Translations under genes and position numbers: made by a program | In this document: positions 18,047 to 26,996 of the stretch, in pieces | How positions within the stretch are numbered: position 1 is the first letter of the stretch | How the letters are laid out: each line of letters starts with the position of its first letter | Assembly: GCF_012317585.1 (NCBI RefSeq) | Contig: NZ_CP042909.1 | Location: forward strand, 930,001 to 994,000 | Origin: Thermosulfurimonas marina | GTDB taxonomy: Bacteria > Desulfobacterota > Thermodesulfobacteria > Thermodesulfobacteriales > Thermodesulfobacteriaceae | DNA length: 64,000 nt | Direction of reading: 5' to 3' | Notes under the pieces: model-generated | The model's input: only the letters and a program-made list of their open reading frames with translations | Told to the model about the DNA's origin: nothing | Database searches by the model: none

Positions 18047-19777
18047 GTGTTTTATGACGAGGTCATCTATCTCTTTCTGGCCCTGATCCTCTGGGGGGCC
18101 TGGCCGGACGGGCCGGCCCCCTCCTGGCCCCTCCCCCTGGTCTTTGTCCTGAAAGACCTCCTGTGGGTGGTCCTGGTCTGGGGCCTCCTTTCCGGGGCCC
18201 GCGAGGCCCTTTCCTTCTTCCAGCGCCAGCGCCTGATCCCCAAGCTGGCCCTGGTATTTTTCCTGGCGGATGTGGCCCTCCTGCGCCTGCCCCGGGTCCT
18301 CCACGGAGACCTCTGGGCCCTCCTCTTCTACGGACAATATTTGGCCTTGAGCTGGCTGGTGGCGGCCCCTCTCGAAAAACGGGCCCATCTGGCCGGCCTT
18401 CCCCCGGTCCGCTATCTCCTTTCTCAGCTGCGCTTTTTCCTTCCGGCCCTTATTCCCTGGCTGGCCGCTCTGGCCCTCTGGGACCTTCTGGAAAAGGCCT
18501 TCCCCCAGGCCCCGGAGGCCCTCCTCTGGTCCGGGATCCTGGTCCTGGTGGCCCTCTTCTTCCCAGCCCTGGCCGTAAGGCTCTGGCCCACCCGGAGACT
18601 GCCTCCCGGAGAGGTTCGCCAGCGCATCGAGACCTTCCTGGCCCGGGAAGGAGTGCGGGTAGGAGAGATCTATCTCTGGCTCCCCTTTGAGGGGCGTCTC
18701 CTTACCGCCGGGGTGGTGGGCCTTCTTTATCCCTGGCGCTACCTCCTGATCTCTCCAGCGCTTATGGCCTTCCTTACCGAGGAAGAATTGCTGGCCGTGG
18801 TGGCCCACGAGGTAGGGCACCTCAAACGCCGACACCTCCTCTGGCTCCTCGTTTTTCTTTTCGGATTTTTCGTCCTGGCCTATCGGGGGCTTGAGCCCCT
18901 CTGGCTGGCCTTTCTGGCCTTCTTTCCCCGTCCGGAGATCTTTCTCTCCCGCAACCTTTCCCTTACCCCCTGGCCAGAGATCCTGCTTGTAGGCTTTCTC
19001 CTCCTTCTGGTGGTCCTCTATTTCCGCTATTTTCTGGGCTACTTTCTGCGCCAGTTCGAGCGTCAGGCGGATCTACACGCCTTCGAGTCCCTGGGCTCGG
19101 CCCGGGGCCTGCGGCAGGCCCTGGAGAAGGTGGCCGCCCTTTCCAGACTGCGCCAGGCCCCGAGCTGGCACCACTACAGCCTGGCCGAAAGGCTCCAATT
19201 TCTGGAGGAGGTGGAACGACAGCCGGAGCTGGCCCGAAGGCACCACCTCCGCCTGCGCCGCTATCTCTTTCTCTTCCTGGGGGCCCTGATCCTCCTGAGC
19301 CTGGCCCCGGAGGTGGCCCGCCACGCCGGCCTCCAGGAAAGGGCCCTTTCAAACCTCAAGGAGGGCCTCCTTCGTCGAGCCGGGGCCGACCCGGAGCTTC
19401 TGCGAGCCTTTGCCGACTATCTTCTCTCTCAGGGCCAAGCCGCCGAGGCCTTAACCCTTTATGAAAAGGCCCTGGAAGCCGCCCCGGAGGATCCCTGGAT
19501 CCTCAACAACCTGGCCTGGACCCTCCTTACCGCCCAAGAGCCCTCCCTGAGGGATCCCCAGCGGGCCTTGCGTCTGGCCCAAAAGGCCGCCTCCCTCCGG
19601 AGCACCCCGGAGATCCTGGACACCCTAGCCGAGGCCTATTTTCAAAATGGTCTGGCCGAGAAGGCCTGTCAGGCCGCCGAAGAGGCCCTTAAACTTTCCC
19701 AGAAGCTCCCGGTGCGCCACCCCGACTACTACCGGCGCCGAAAAGAGAAATTCTGCCATGCTGCGGCCACCCCATAA
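18047..19777 (+). CDS. M48-family membrane metalloprotease with C-terminal TPR repeats
   Basis: Membrane zinc protease resembling HtpX/Ste24-type M48 enzymes. Several hydrophobic helices span residues 1-165. The zinc site HEVGH occurs near residue 250 within ELLAVVAHEVGHLKRRH, and the third ligand is in QFERQADLHAFE. Further helices follow, then a C-terminal half with TPR-like repeats (ALTLYEKALEAAPEDPWILNNLAW). A GTG start immediately after the fmdB stop is the only sensible start; the nearby ATG is out of frame. 576 residues. Probably involved in envelope protein quality control (inference). Confidence 0.85.
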   Translation: MFYDEVIYLFLALILWGAWPDGPAPSWPLPLVFVLKDLLWVVLVWGLLSGAREALSFFQRQRLIPKLALVFFLADVALLRLPRVLHGDLWALLFYGQYLALSWLVAAPLEKRAHLAGLPPVRYLLSQLRFFLPALIPWLAALALWDLLEKAFPQAPEALLWSGILVLVALFFPALAVRLWPTRRLPPGEVRQRIETFLAREGVRVGEIYLWLPFEGRLLTAGVVGLLYPWRYLLISPALMAFLTEEELLAVVAHEVGHLKRRHLLWLLVFLFGFFVLAYRGLEPLWLAFLAFFPRPEIFLSRNLSLTPWPEILLVGFLLLLVVLYFRYFLGYFLRQFERQADLHAFESLGSARGLRQALEKVAALSRLRQAPSWHHYSLAERLQFLEEVERQPELARRHHLRLRRYLFLFLGALILLSLAPEVARHAGLQERALSNLKEGLLRRAGADPELLRAFADYLLSQGQAAEALTLYEKALEAAPEDPWILNNLAWTLLTAQEPSLRDPQRALRLAQKAASLRSTPEILDTLAEAYFQNGLAEKACQAAEEALKLSQKLPVRHPDYYRRRKEKFCHAAATP

Positions 19778-20570
19778 GCGCTACCACCTTCTCCATCTTT
19801 ACGCCTTCTCCGGCACGCATCCCGCCCTGCGGGATTTCCCGGATCCGGACTTTATCGGCTGCTGGGAGGAAGAGGACCTTACGGTACTCTTTTTCCACCG
19901 GGAAAAGCCGGGGCTGGCCGAAAGGATCTGCCGGGACTACGGCCTGACCTTCGAGCTTTCGGCCACCGTCCCTTACGCGGACTGGGGCGAGGGCCGAAGG
20001 CTTCGGCCCTTCCGCGTGGGCCCCCTAGTGCTGGCCCCGGTCTGGGAGGAAGGCCCGGCCGACCTTTACTACGATCCCGGGGTAGTCTTCGGAAGCGGAG
20101 CCCATCCGACCACCCAATTGATGCTTTCGGCCCTCTGGGATTTCGCCCAAAGCCGGGGACTTTCCGGCCGGCGGGTGGTGGATCTGGGCTGCGGAAGCGG
20201 GCTTCTTACTTTGGTGGCCGCCCGCCTGGGGGCTCAGGTCTTGGCCGTGGACCGCAATCCCCTCTGTGTGGCTCTTGCCCGGAAAAATCTCTCCCTAAAC
20301 GGGCTTTCGGCCGAGGTCCGGGAGGCCGATCTCCGAAGCCTGCTTCCCTTTTCCGCGGACCTGGTCCTGGCCAACCTCTACAAGGGTCTCCTTCTTGACC
20401 TCCTGGGGCTTCCTTCCTTTCGCACCGCGAGCTACTATCTCCTTTCCGGGTTCACCTCCTCTATGGAGGCCGAGATCCAGGAGGTGGCCAAGGCCGCCGG
20501 TCTGGCGTTAGACTATCGTTCGGAGAAGGAGGGCTGGGTGTGTCTGGGACTCCAAAATCCGAAGACTTGA
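19758..20570 (+). CDS. prmA: PrmA-like SAM-dependent methyltransferase
   Basis: Resembles ribosomal protein L11 methyltransferase. After an N-terminal substrate domain the SAM site reads VVDLGCGSGLLTLVAARLG (near residue 145) with acidic motif VLAVDRNP, and the preceding PGVVFGSGAHPTTQLML is typical of PrmA. The catalytic-side motif is VLANLY. 270 residues from ATG 19758, which overlaps the M48 gene by 20 bases. The substrate assignment to L11 is likely but not certain. Confidence 0.82.
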   Translation: MLRPPHKRYHLLHLYAFSGTHPALRDFPDPDFIGCWEEEDLTVLFFHREKPGLAERICRDYGLTFELSATVPYADWGEGRRLRPFRVGPLVLAPVWEEGPADLYYDPGVVFGSGAHPTTQLMLSALWDFAQSRGLSGRRVVDLGCGSGLLTLVAARLGAQVLAVDRNPLCVALARKNLSLNGLSAEVREADLRSLLPFSADLVLANLYKGLLLDLLGLPSFRTASYYLLSGFTSSMEAEIQEVAKAAGLALDYRSEKEGWVCLGLQNPKT

Positions 20571-21340
20571 TCCTCTGCGTGGATGTAGGCAACACCACCA
20601 CGGCCTGCGGGGTCTTCCGGCGGGACGGGCTTCCGGTGCGTAGCTTCCGCTTCCGCACCCGGACGGACCTTTCGGCCGAAGAACTCCTGCTCCTCCTGCG
20701 GGGCTTCTTCGATCTCCTGGAGATTCCGGTGAGGGCCTTGAAGGGGGTGGCCTTCGCCTCGGTGGTCCCTCCCCTTGACGGCCTCTGGGAGACCGTGGTC
20801 CGGCGCTGGCTGGTCAAGGAATGGGTGGCGGTCTCCCCGGAGAGGGTGCCCCTTGCGGTAAAGCTACGCCGGCCGGAGGAGGTGGGTGCGGATCGGCTAG
20901 TGAACGCCTATGCGGCCTGGCGCCGCTGGAAGAGGGCGGCTATCGTGGTGGACTTCGGAACGGCCACCACCTTCGATTGTGTCTCCGGAAGGGGGGAATA
21001 CCTGGGAGGGGCCATCGCCCCGGGGCTTGAGGCCGCAGCCGAACTCCTTTTTCAGAAGACGGCCAAACTTCCCCGCATCGAACTTACCCCTCCTTCGGAG
21101 GCCCTGGGGCGGGACACCGTCTCGGCCATGCGTAGCGGGCTTATTTACGGCTTTGCCGGACTCACCGAGGGGCTGGTGGCCCGGCTGGCGGCCGAAATGG
21201 GAGAGGACCCTTTAGTGGTGGCCACCGGGGGCCTGGCCTCCCTTGTGGCCCCCCATGCACCTTCCATCCGGGAAGTGGTCCCGGAGCTCATCCTAGAGGG
21301 GCTCTTTTGGCTCTATGGGGAAAGTCTTGGGGAGGCTTAG
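20567..21340 (+). CDS. coaX: Type III pantothenate kinase
   Basis: First step of coenzyme A synthesis. Signature segments: CVDVGNTTTACGVF at the N-terminus, VVDFGTATTFDCV, GGAIAPGLEAAAELL and RSGLIYGFAGLTEGLV. The TTG at 20567 overlaps the prmA stop as TTGA and places the conserved VDVGNT at residue 5, where family members have it; the GTG at 20540 would add nine residues. 257 residues. Confidence 0.93.
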   Translation: MILCVDVGNTTTACGVFRRDGLPVRSFRFRTRTDLSAEELLLLLRGFFDLLEIPVRALKGVAFASVVPPLDGLWETVVRRWLVKEWVAVSPERVPLAVKLRRPEEVGADRLVNAYAAWRRWKRAAIVVDFGTATTFDCVSGRGEYLGGAIAPGLEAAAELLFQKTAKLPRIELTPPSEALGRDTVSAMRSGLIYGFAGLTEGLVARLAAEMGEDPLVVATGGLASLVAPHAPSIREVVPELILEGLFWLYGESLGEA

Positions 21341-22184
21341 ACCCGGGGCCCGGGTGCGAGTGGTGGCCCCGGCCGGGGCCGTAGAAAAGGAGGCCTTGGC
21401 CCCGGGGCTTAAAATTCTCAAAGACTGGGGCCTTCGGGTAGAGGTGGACCCGGGAGTCTTTGAAAAAAAGGGGTATCTGGCCGGGGAGGACCGGAGCCGG
21501 GCCGAGGCCCTCCTGCGGGCCGCCGAAGAGGCCGAGGTCCTCTGGGCCGCCCGGGGAGGCTACGGCTCCGCCCGCCTCCTCCCCCTCCTGGCTCCCCGCC
21601 TCCCGGAGAAATTTCCCCCGCTTTTAGGATTCAGCGACCTTTCGGCCCTTCTCAACCTCCTGGCCCAAAGGGGGCTTCCCGTCTGGCACGCCCCCACGGT
21701 GTGCTTCCTTCCCCGCCTAAGCCCCGAGGCCCTCTCCGAAACCCGGGCCCTGCTTTTTGGGGAAAAGGCCCTGGTCTTTGAAGGTCTGGGGCTTTCTCCC
21801 GGAAAGACTCAGGGCCCGGTCTTCGGGGGAAATCTGGCCACCCTTTCGGCCCTCTTGGGGACCCCTTACTTTCCCTCCCTCCGCGGGGCCCTCCTCTTTC
21901 TGGAAGACCTCCGGGAGCCCCTTTACCGCCTGGATCGCTACCTCACCCATCTCCGGCTCTCCGGGGTCTTGGACGAAGTAGCGGGAATCCTCCTCGGAGA
22001 CCTGGGCCTGCCGGAAGGAGAAATCCTCCCTCTGGTCAAGGAGGTGCTGCCCCGGGAAAAACCCTGCGGCCTTTTCCCCTATTTAGGGCACAAGCCGGCT
22101 CTTACGGCCTTTCCCTTAGGGGTGTGGGCCCGGCTGGAGGTGGCCGGAGACCGGGCCCGCTGGTCATTCGAGATAGATGATTAA
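21315..22184 (+). CDS. ldcA: LD-carboxypeptidase (LdcA/MccF family)
   Basis: Serine peptidase of the S66 family that trims tetrapeptides during cytoplasmic murein recycling. Diagnostic segments: ARGGYGSARLLPLL, the nucleophile region LLGFSDLSALLN, the glutamate in FLEDLREPLYRLDR and the histidine in LGHKPALTAFPLG, so the Ser-Glu-His triad is present. 289 residues. It overlaps coaX by 26 bases and its 3' end overlaps the convergent gene by 21 bases. Confidence 0.9.
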   Translation: MGKVLGRLRPGARVRVVAPAGAVEKEALAPGLKILKDWGLRVEVDPGVFEKKGYLAGEDRSRAEALLRAAEEAEVLWAARGGYGSARLLPLLAPRLPEKFPPLLGFSDLSALLNLLAQRGLPVWHAPTVCFLPRLSPEALSETRALLFGEKALVFEGLGLSPGKTQGPVFGGNLATLSALLGTPYFPSLRGALLFLEDLREPLYRLDRYLTHLRLSGVLDEVAGILLGDLGLPEGEILPLVKEVLPREKPCGLFPYLGHKPALTAFPLGVWARLEVAGDRARWSFEIDD

Positions 22185-22532
22185 AGGGATCCGGTGGAGA
22201 TTTTCGTCAATCTCCTCTGTGGGCCCCAGGCCCCAGGAACGCACCCGGAAACCGTTAAGCTTTTCCTCCAGGGCCTGCACCACCCCGGCCAGATTCAGCA
22301 CCGGATGGCGTTTGAAGACCTCAGGAAGCCCCCAGGTAAGATTACAGGCCAAACATCGCCCCGGCCGGGCCTTAAGCCGCAATTCCAAACGGAGGATCTT
22401 TTTTTCCGGGTCGAAGGACCCTAGCCCCAGCTCCAAGTCGTAGGCCGGCTCCTCCCCAAAGTAGAAGGCCTCGAAAAAGGCCTCCACCCGCTCCCGGGGG
22501 AAGAGTCCCTTAAGATCCTCCTCCCGAAGCAC
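22164..22532 (-). CDS. Hypothetical protein with CxxC motif, 122 residues
   Basis: Family not recognised. The central segment GRCLACNLTWGLPEVFKRHP looks strongly patterned, and LGLGSFDPEKKILRLELRLKA suggests a beta-rich fold. No signal peptide. The GTG start at 22532 follows GGGAGG. It lies 22 bases downstream of the CsgG-like lipoprotein gene and may share its transcript. The CLAC motif could bind a metal or act in redox. Confidence 0.6.
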   Translation of the reverse strand: MLREEDLKGLFPRERVEAFFEAFYFGEEPAYDLELGLGSFDPEKKILRLELRLKARPGRCLACNLTWGLPEVFKRHPVLNLAGVVQALEEKLNGFRVRSWGLGPTEEIDENLHRIPLIIYLE

Positions 22533-22554
22533 GCCCGCACCTCCCGAAATTTTT

Positions 22555-23973
22555 TTAATAGGCGCTCACCCGCAGATCGGTGATCAGGACGTATTTTCCG
22601 GTCTCGATATCCGCATGCCCCGAACCCACCAGGAAATAGAGGTTGGGGCGCAGGCGGCCCATGGCCAGGGGATCCACGGTCCCGGAAAAGACCCGGCGTC
22701 CGTCAAAATAGACCCGAACCAGATTGCCCTTTTTCTGGAAGGCCACCCGGTGGACCCGCCCCACAATATCTCCCTCAAGGGGGATGGGCCGGTCGATCCA
22801 CTTAAAATAGGTATCTTTCGCCACCGCGCCCTTGCCTAAAGCCAGCTTGAAGGGAGAGTCGGCCCTTCCCAGGAGGAGGGAGGCCTCGGCCCAGGGCACA
22901 TAGGTAGGCATATAGAAGGTGTACTCCACGGCAAAGTCTCGGCCGAGGTTGAGCCCGGAGACCGGAAGCTGAAAGAGGACCTGTCCCTTGACGGTGGCTA
23001 GCCAATTTTTTCCCTGAAAGCTTACGCACTCGGCGCTGCCCCGAAGGATCCGCACGCTGGTGGGAACCTCGGTACAAGAGGCAAAGTCTTCCTCTCGAAG
23101 GACCTGGGAGCCGGGCTGAAAGGCCGCCGAGGGGCGCACCAGGCCCGTAGGAGAGGCCGGGGTCGGGGGAGAAGTAGCCGCCGGCTGGGGGGCCACCGGA
23201 GGGGTATTGTAGCCCTGGGTCCCCTGTCCCCAGCGATAGTAGCTTTCCGGGACCATTTTGGCGATGGCATCCACGGCGTTATAGAGCATGACCCGGATGG
23301 CCTTCTCCATGGGGGTGTTTTTATAGGCCCCCAGGGCTCCCCCCAGGGCCACGGTACCCAAGATGGTCCCCATTCCCCCGCCTACCTTCCAGGAAGAGGC
23401 CCTTCCTTCCACGGTGGTGGCGTTGATTATCCGTCCGGTGCGCACATCCACCAGCCGAATGTCCGCAGCAATGTAGGCCTCCTTCTTGGCGATCTTGGCC
23501 CCACCAATGAGGGGTACATTGAAGGGCACCACCACTCCGCCACCGCCCCAGCCCGAGGCCTCGGGCTCAAAGGCGGTAATAGCCCCGATCACCAGGATAT
23601 CCGCCCCCTCCATAAGCCCCACCTGGGGGGCCGCTCCCGGACGGACATAGCCGGATTGGCCCAGATTGAGTTCTTCCTGAATGGCCCGAAGGCCTTCTCC
23701 GCGCTCCAGGACGATAAAACGCCCGGTGCGGAAAAGGGCCGTAGAGAGCATATCCGCCAGGCCGTCTCCGATGGCCCCGCTGCACTTGGCCGCCTTACAC
23801 TTAAAGCTGGCCACCGCGATCCGGGCCTTGGGCCCCTGATAGGTCACCACCTCCTGCACCGTGGGGCCGGTGCTCTCCACCGTGGTCTGGACCCCGGAAG
23901 ACACACAGCCCCCTAGAAGCACCAAGAAGAACAAAAGGAAAAATCCCACTCCTCTTTCCCAAAGGACCTTCAT
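22555..23973 (-). CDS. CsgG-like lipoprotein with extra C-terminal beta domain
   Basis: ATG 23973 behind GGGGG gives a lipoprotein signal with lipobox LLGGC. Residues about 50-250 resemble CsgG/curli-secretion or related outer-membrane-associated proteins: IAVASFKCKAA...GDGLADMLSTALFRTGRFIVLERGEGL, GADILVIGAITAFEP and ADIRLVDVRTGRIINA. A Pro/Thr/Ser-rich linker near 270-300 leads to a C-terminal domain of about 170 residues that looks like a LamG/concanavalin-type sandwich (FAVEYTFYMPTY, RVYFDGRRVFSGTVDP). No curli subunit genes are near. 472 residues; role in secretion or envelope structure is inferred. Confidence 0.8.
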   Translation of the reverse strand: MKVLWERGVGFFLLFFLVLLGGCVSSGVQTTVESTGPTVQEVVTYQGPKARIAVASFKCKAAKCSGAIGDGLADMLSTALFRTGRFIVLERGEGLRAIQEELNLGQSGYVRPGAAPQVGLMEGADILVIGAITAFEPEASGWGGGGVVVPFNVPLIGGAKIAKKEAYIAADIRLVDVRTGRIINATTVEGRASSWKVGGGMGTILGTVALGGALGAYKNTPMEKAIRVMLYNAVDAIAKMVPESYYRWGQGTQGYNTPPVAPQPAATSPPTPASPTGLVRPSAAFQPGSQVLREEDFASCTEVPTSVRILRGSAECVSFQGKNWLATVKGQVLFQLPVSGLNLGRDFAVEYTFYMPTYVPWAEASLLLGRADSPFKLALGKGAVAKDTYFKWIDRPIPLEGDIVGRVHRVAFQKKGNLVRVYFDGRRVFSGTVDPLAMGRLRPNLYFLVGSGHADIETGKYVLITDLRVSAY

Positions 23974-24016
23974 ACACGCCCCCTTCTCTTTTGGGGTATT
24001 TATACCACAAAAGGTC

Positions 24017-24045
24017 TTGTCAAGCAAGAAACAAGGATATATAAA
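24017..24045 (+). promoter_or_regulatory. Sigma70-type promoter for the degenerate GGDEF gene
   Basis: TTGTCA (24017-24022) and TATAAA (24040-24045) are separated by exactly 17 bases, pointing to a transcription start near 24052, about 22 bases before the gene. On the opposite strand the same bases contain TTGACA (24018-24023) facing the CsgG-like gene, but its -10 element is poorly spaced. Confidence 0.5.
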
Positions 24046-24073
24046 CTAGGAAAAATCGGGGCAATCTGGAAAG

Positions 24074-24862
24074 TTGGACGCAAAATTTTTTGAAAAACTC
24101 CTTCAACAGGAAAGGAAGGCCCTAGCGGTAGCTTGGGAAACTTTTATTTCCCTTCATAAAGAGGGTAAAGTACCTTATCCGACACTCTATTCGGAACTCT
24201 TTTCCCGAAATCAAGGAAAGGCGGAATTAAAAGAACCGGAACTTCTGGAGGTGTTACAGGAAGCTTCGGCTTTTCTAGAAAAGGCTATTTCCCATCTCCG
24301 AAAGACCTCTACGGGAAACCTTGTAATCACCGTTAGACCAGAAGAGGCCCTTTTGCTCACTCAGATACAGAAGAAAATCAAACAACTGGAACAAGAAATT
24401 GCCTTTCTTCGCGAGGAAGTTTTGAGGGATCCCCTTACCAAATTCTGGAATCTACGGGGTCTTCAGCAAATCTTTGACAAAGCCGTTCGCCCCCATATCT
24501 ATAGCAAAGACTATCAGTTTCTGGCCTTCGTTCCGGAGATCCCCAAAGAGGAGCCCTGGATAAAGGAAAAGATCCTCCTGGCCTGTGCCCATTTCCTGAA
24601 AGGCCTTTTTTTCCCTCGAGACTTTTTGACCCGGCCCTCCGAGCGCCTCTTCGTGGTGATCACCGTAGGCCGAAACGTCGAAGACACCCGGGCCTTGATT
24701 GCCCGCCTCCGCGGGCGACGCTTCCCCTGTGTCTTAGAGGGAAAAAGGCTCTCCGTAGGCTACAAGGTCGGAGGGACCAACATCCTGGGGGCGGATCACC
24801 TCAATATGGTCCTCGAGCGGGCCCTCTCCGCCGCCCGGGAGAGCACCTTTTACCGGGTCTGA
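24074..24862 (+). CDS. Degenerate GGDEF-domain protein
   Basis: The N-terminal 110 residues are helical and Lys/Glu-rich, ending in a coiled-coil segment (LTQIQKKIKQLEQEIAFLREE). Then DPLTKFWNLRGLQQIFD matches the start of diguanylate cyclase domains (DPLTGLxNRR). The GG[D/E]EF signature itself is absent; the corresponding strand reads RLFVVITVG, so catalysis is not expected. The first 400 bases are markedly more AT-rich than the neighbours. The start is uncertain: TTG 24074 is the best in-frame choice, with a weak Shine-Dalgarno sequence. Probably a regulatory or structural relic. Confidence 0.7.
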   Translation: MDAKFFEKLLQQERKALAVAWETFISLHKEGKVPYPTLYSELFSRNQGKAELKEPELLEVLQEASAFLEKAISHLRKTSTGNLVITVRPEEALLLTQIQKKIKQLEQEIAFLREEVLRDPLTKFWNLRGLQQIFDKAVRPHIYSKDYQFLAFVPEIPKEEPWIKEKILLACAHFLKGLFFPRDFLTRPSERLFVVITVGRNVEDTRALIARLRGRRFPCVLEGKRLSVGYKVGGTNILGADHLNMVLERALSAARESTFYRV

Positions 24863-25944
24863 GGCTCCTTTTCCCTTTCGGCCAGAAAGCGCTCCACCTC
24901 TTCCAGGAAAGCGGAAAGCAACTCTTCTTCGCGGACCTTGCGGACGATGCGCCCCCGCCGGAAGATTAGCCCCACCCCCTTGCCTCCGGCCAGCCCCACA
25001 TCGGCCTCCCGGGCCTCTCCGGGTCCGTTTACCACGCAACCCATGACCGCTACCTTAATGGGGGCTTTAAGCCCCCGCAGGCGACGCTCCACCTCTTGAT
25101 AAAGACCTATAAGATCGATCTCGCAGCGCCCGCAGGTGGGGCAGGCCACGATCTCCACCCCTCTTCGGCGCACCCCGGTGGCCTTTAGGATCTCCCAGGC
25201 CACCCGCACCTCCTCCACCGGTGGGGCGGTGAGGGAGACCCGAAGGGTGTCTCCAATACCCTCGGAAAGGAGAATTCCCAGGGCTAGGGCGCTCTTGACC
25301 GTCCCGGGAAGGAGCCCTCCGGCCTCGGTCACCCCCAGATGCACCGGAAAGTCCGACCTTCGGGAAAATTCCCGGTAGGCGGCCACGGTATGCCATACAT
25401 CGGAAGACTTAAGAGAGACCTTCACGTTCTCGTAGCCCAGGTCCCCTACAATGAAATCTAGCCAGCGCAGGGCACTTTCCACCAAGGCCTCCGGTCGGGG
25501 CCATCCATACTTTTTCAATAGGTCCTTTTCCAGGGACCCGGCGTTCACCCCGATGCGCACACAGGCCCCGGCTCTCCGGGCGGCTTCAATCACCCGGCGT
25601 ACATTTTCCCGGCCCTTGATATTTCCGGGGTTGATGCGCAGACCGTGGGCCCCGCTCTTCAACGCCGCCACCGCCAGGCGCCAATCGAAGTGAATGTCCG
25701 CAATAAGGGGAATCCCGATCTGGGGAATGATCTCCCGCAGGGCTTGCGCGGCGGCCTCATCCGGGACCGCCACCCGAATGACCTCGCAGCCCTCTTCCTC
25801 CAGCTCCCGGATCTGGGCCACGGTGGAGGATACATCCCGGGTGTCGGTGCTGGTCATACTCTGGACCACCACCGGATGCCCTCCCCCGATCTTTACCCAG
25901 CCCACCTCTACCACCCGGGTGGGACGCCGCGGCTTGCGCTCCAT
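24850..25944 (-). CDS. ispG: (E)-4-hydroxy-3-methylbut-2-enyl-diphosphate synthase
   Basis: Fe-S enzyme of the non-mevalonate isoprenoid pathway. The TIM-barrel part contains VVVQSMTSTDTRDV, PLIADIHFDWRLA and LRINPGNI. The 4Fe-4S ligands are in VACPTCGRCEIDL and GCVVNGPGEA, with the conserved Glu. 364 residues, typical of the short bacterial form. The ATG has no Shine-Dalgarno sequence; TAAACT lies seven bases upstream (25952-25957), compatible with a nearly leaderless mRNA. Confidence 0.96.
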   Translation of the reverse strand: MERKPRRPTRVVEVGWVKIGGGHPVVVQSMTSTDTRDVSSTVAQIRELEEEGCEVIRVAVPDEAAAQALREIIPQIGIPLIADIHFDWRLAVAALKSGAHGLRINPGNIKGRENVRRVIEAARRAGACVRIGVNAGSLEKDLLKKYGWPRPEALVESALRWLDFIVGDLGYENVKVSLKSSDVWHTVAAYREFSRRSDFPVHLGVTEAGGLLPGTVKSALALGILLSEGIGDTLRVSLTAPPVEEVRVAWEILKATGVRRRGVEIVACPTCGRCEIDLIGLYQEVERRLRGLKAPIKVAVMGCVVNGPGEAREADVGLAGGKGVGLIFRRGRIVRKVREEELLSAFLEEVERFLAEREKEPQTR

Positions 25945-26086
25945 GTCTCATAGTTTAGCCCCCAAATTTCCCAAAGCGAAGTCTTTCTCTCCCTTCCACC
26001 TCTTAGACTCTTGGCTATAGACAATACCTAAAAAATTTATTAAAAATTAAAATGCAGCCGAATACTCAAAAAGGAGGGGGGCAAAT

Positions 26087-26992
26087 ATGGTAGATCCCCG
26101 CAAGCTGGAGGCCTTGGTGGCCGTGGTGGAAAACGGCAGTTTTTCCAAGGCCGCCCGCCGGGTTCGACTCTCTCAGCCCACGGTCTCCGGGCACATCCGG
26201 GACTTAGAAGAACATTTCGAGCTCAAACTTTTTGACCGACACACGCGTCGGGTGGAGCCCACCCGGGCCGGAAGAATCCTTTACGAATATGCCCGGCGAA
26301 TTCTTTTGCTATACCGGAAGTTGGAGCGGGAAATGGCCCTTTTTAAAGGTCTTAGGGCCGGACCTCTGGAGGTGGGAGGAAGCACCATTCCCGGTCAGTA
26401 TATCCTCCCTTACCTTATCCGGGATTTTCGGCGGGACTACCCCGACATTGAAGTCTTCCTGCGGGTAGGAGACACCCACGAGATCATCGAGGCGGTGGAA
26501 AGAGGGGAACTGGAGGTGGGGATGGTGGGGGCCCAAGAGGAGGCCCCTTCTCTGGTCTTCGTCCCGGCCCTAGAGGACGAAATTGTCCTGGTGAGCGGAA
26601 ACGAACGCTTTCCCGAAAGGCTCTCTCCGCGGGACCTTTCCCACTGGCCTCTTATTGCCCGGGAGGAAGGTTCTGGGACCTGGCAGACGGTCCAGTCCTT
26701 CCTCAGAGAGCAAGGTCTTTCCTTAGAAGAAGTCCGCATCGTAGCCCGCATGGGCTCCACGGAAGCGGTCAAACAGGCGGTCAAGGCCGGCCTCGGCTTG
26801 GGATTTGTCTCCCGGAGGGCCGTGGAAGACGAGTTGCGGGCCGGGACCCTAAGGATCGTAAAACTCTCCGCCCCCCCCATTCGGCGCGACTTTTACCTAG
26901 TCTACGCCCGGGAACGCACCCTCTCACCTCCGGCCCAGGCCTTCCTGAACTTCATACGCAACTTGCCGGAAAAGAGCCCTTCGTTAAAATGA
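26087..26992 (+). CDS. LysR-family transcriptional regulator
   Basis: N-terminal winged helix-turn-helix typical of LysR: LEALVAVVENGSFSKAARRVRLSQPTVSGHI. The effector domain (about 90-295) has PLEVGGSTIPGQYILP and LRVGDTHEIIEAVERGELEVGMVGA, closest in look to CysL/CysB-like and so-called selenium-metabolism LysR regulators. The ATG at 26087 follows AAGGAGGGG. The 142-base upstream gap, shared with divergent ispG, is AT-rich (around 26020-26055) and probably holds its promoter and an autoregulatory site, but I cannot define a clean operator. Target genes are not evident. Confidence 0.9.
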   Translation: MVDPRKLEALVAVVENGSFSKAARRVRLSQPTVSGHIRDLEEHFELKLFDRHTRRVEPTRAGRILYEYARRILLLYRKLEREMALFKGLRAGPLEVGGSTIPGQYILPYLIRDFRRDYPDIEVFLRVGDTHEIIEAVERGELEVGMVGAQEEAPSLVFVPALEDEIVLVSGNERFPERLSPRDLSHWPLIAREEGSGTWQTVQSFLREQGLSLEEVRIVARMGSTEAVKQAVKAGLGLGFVSRRAVEDELRAGTLRIVKLSAPPIRRDFYLVYARERTLSPPAQAFLNFIRNLPEKSPSLK

Positions 26993-26996
26993 AATC

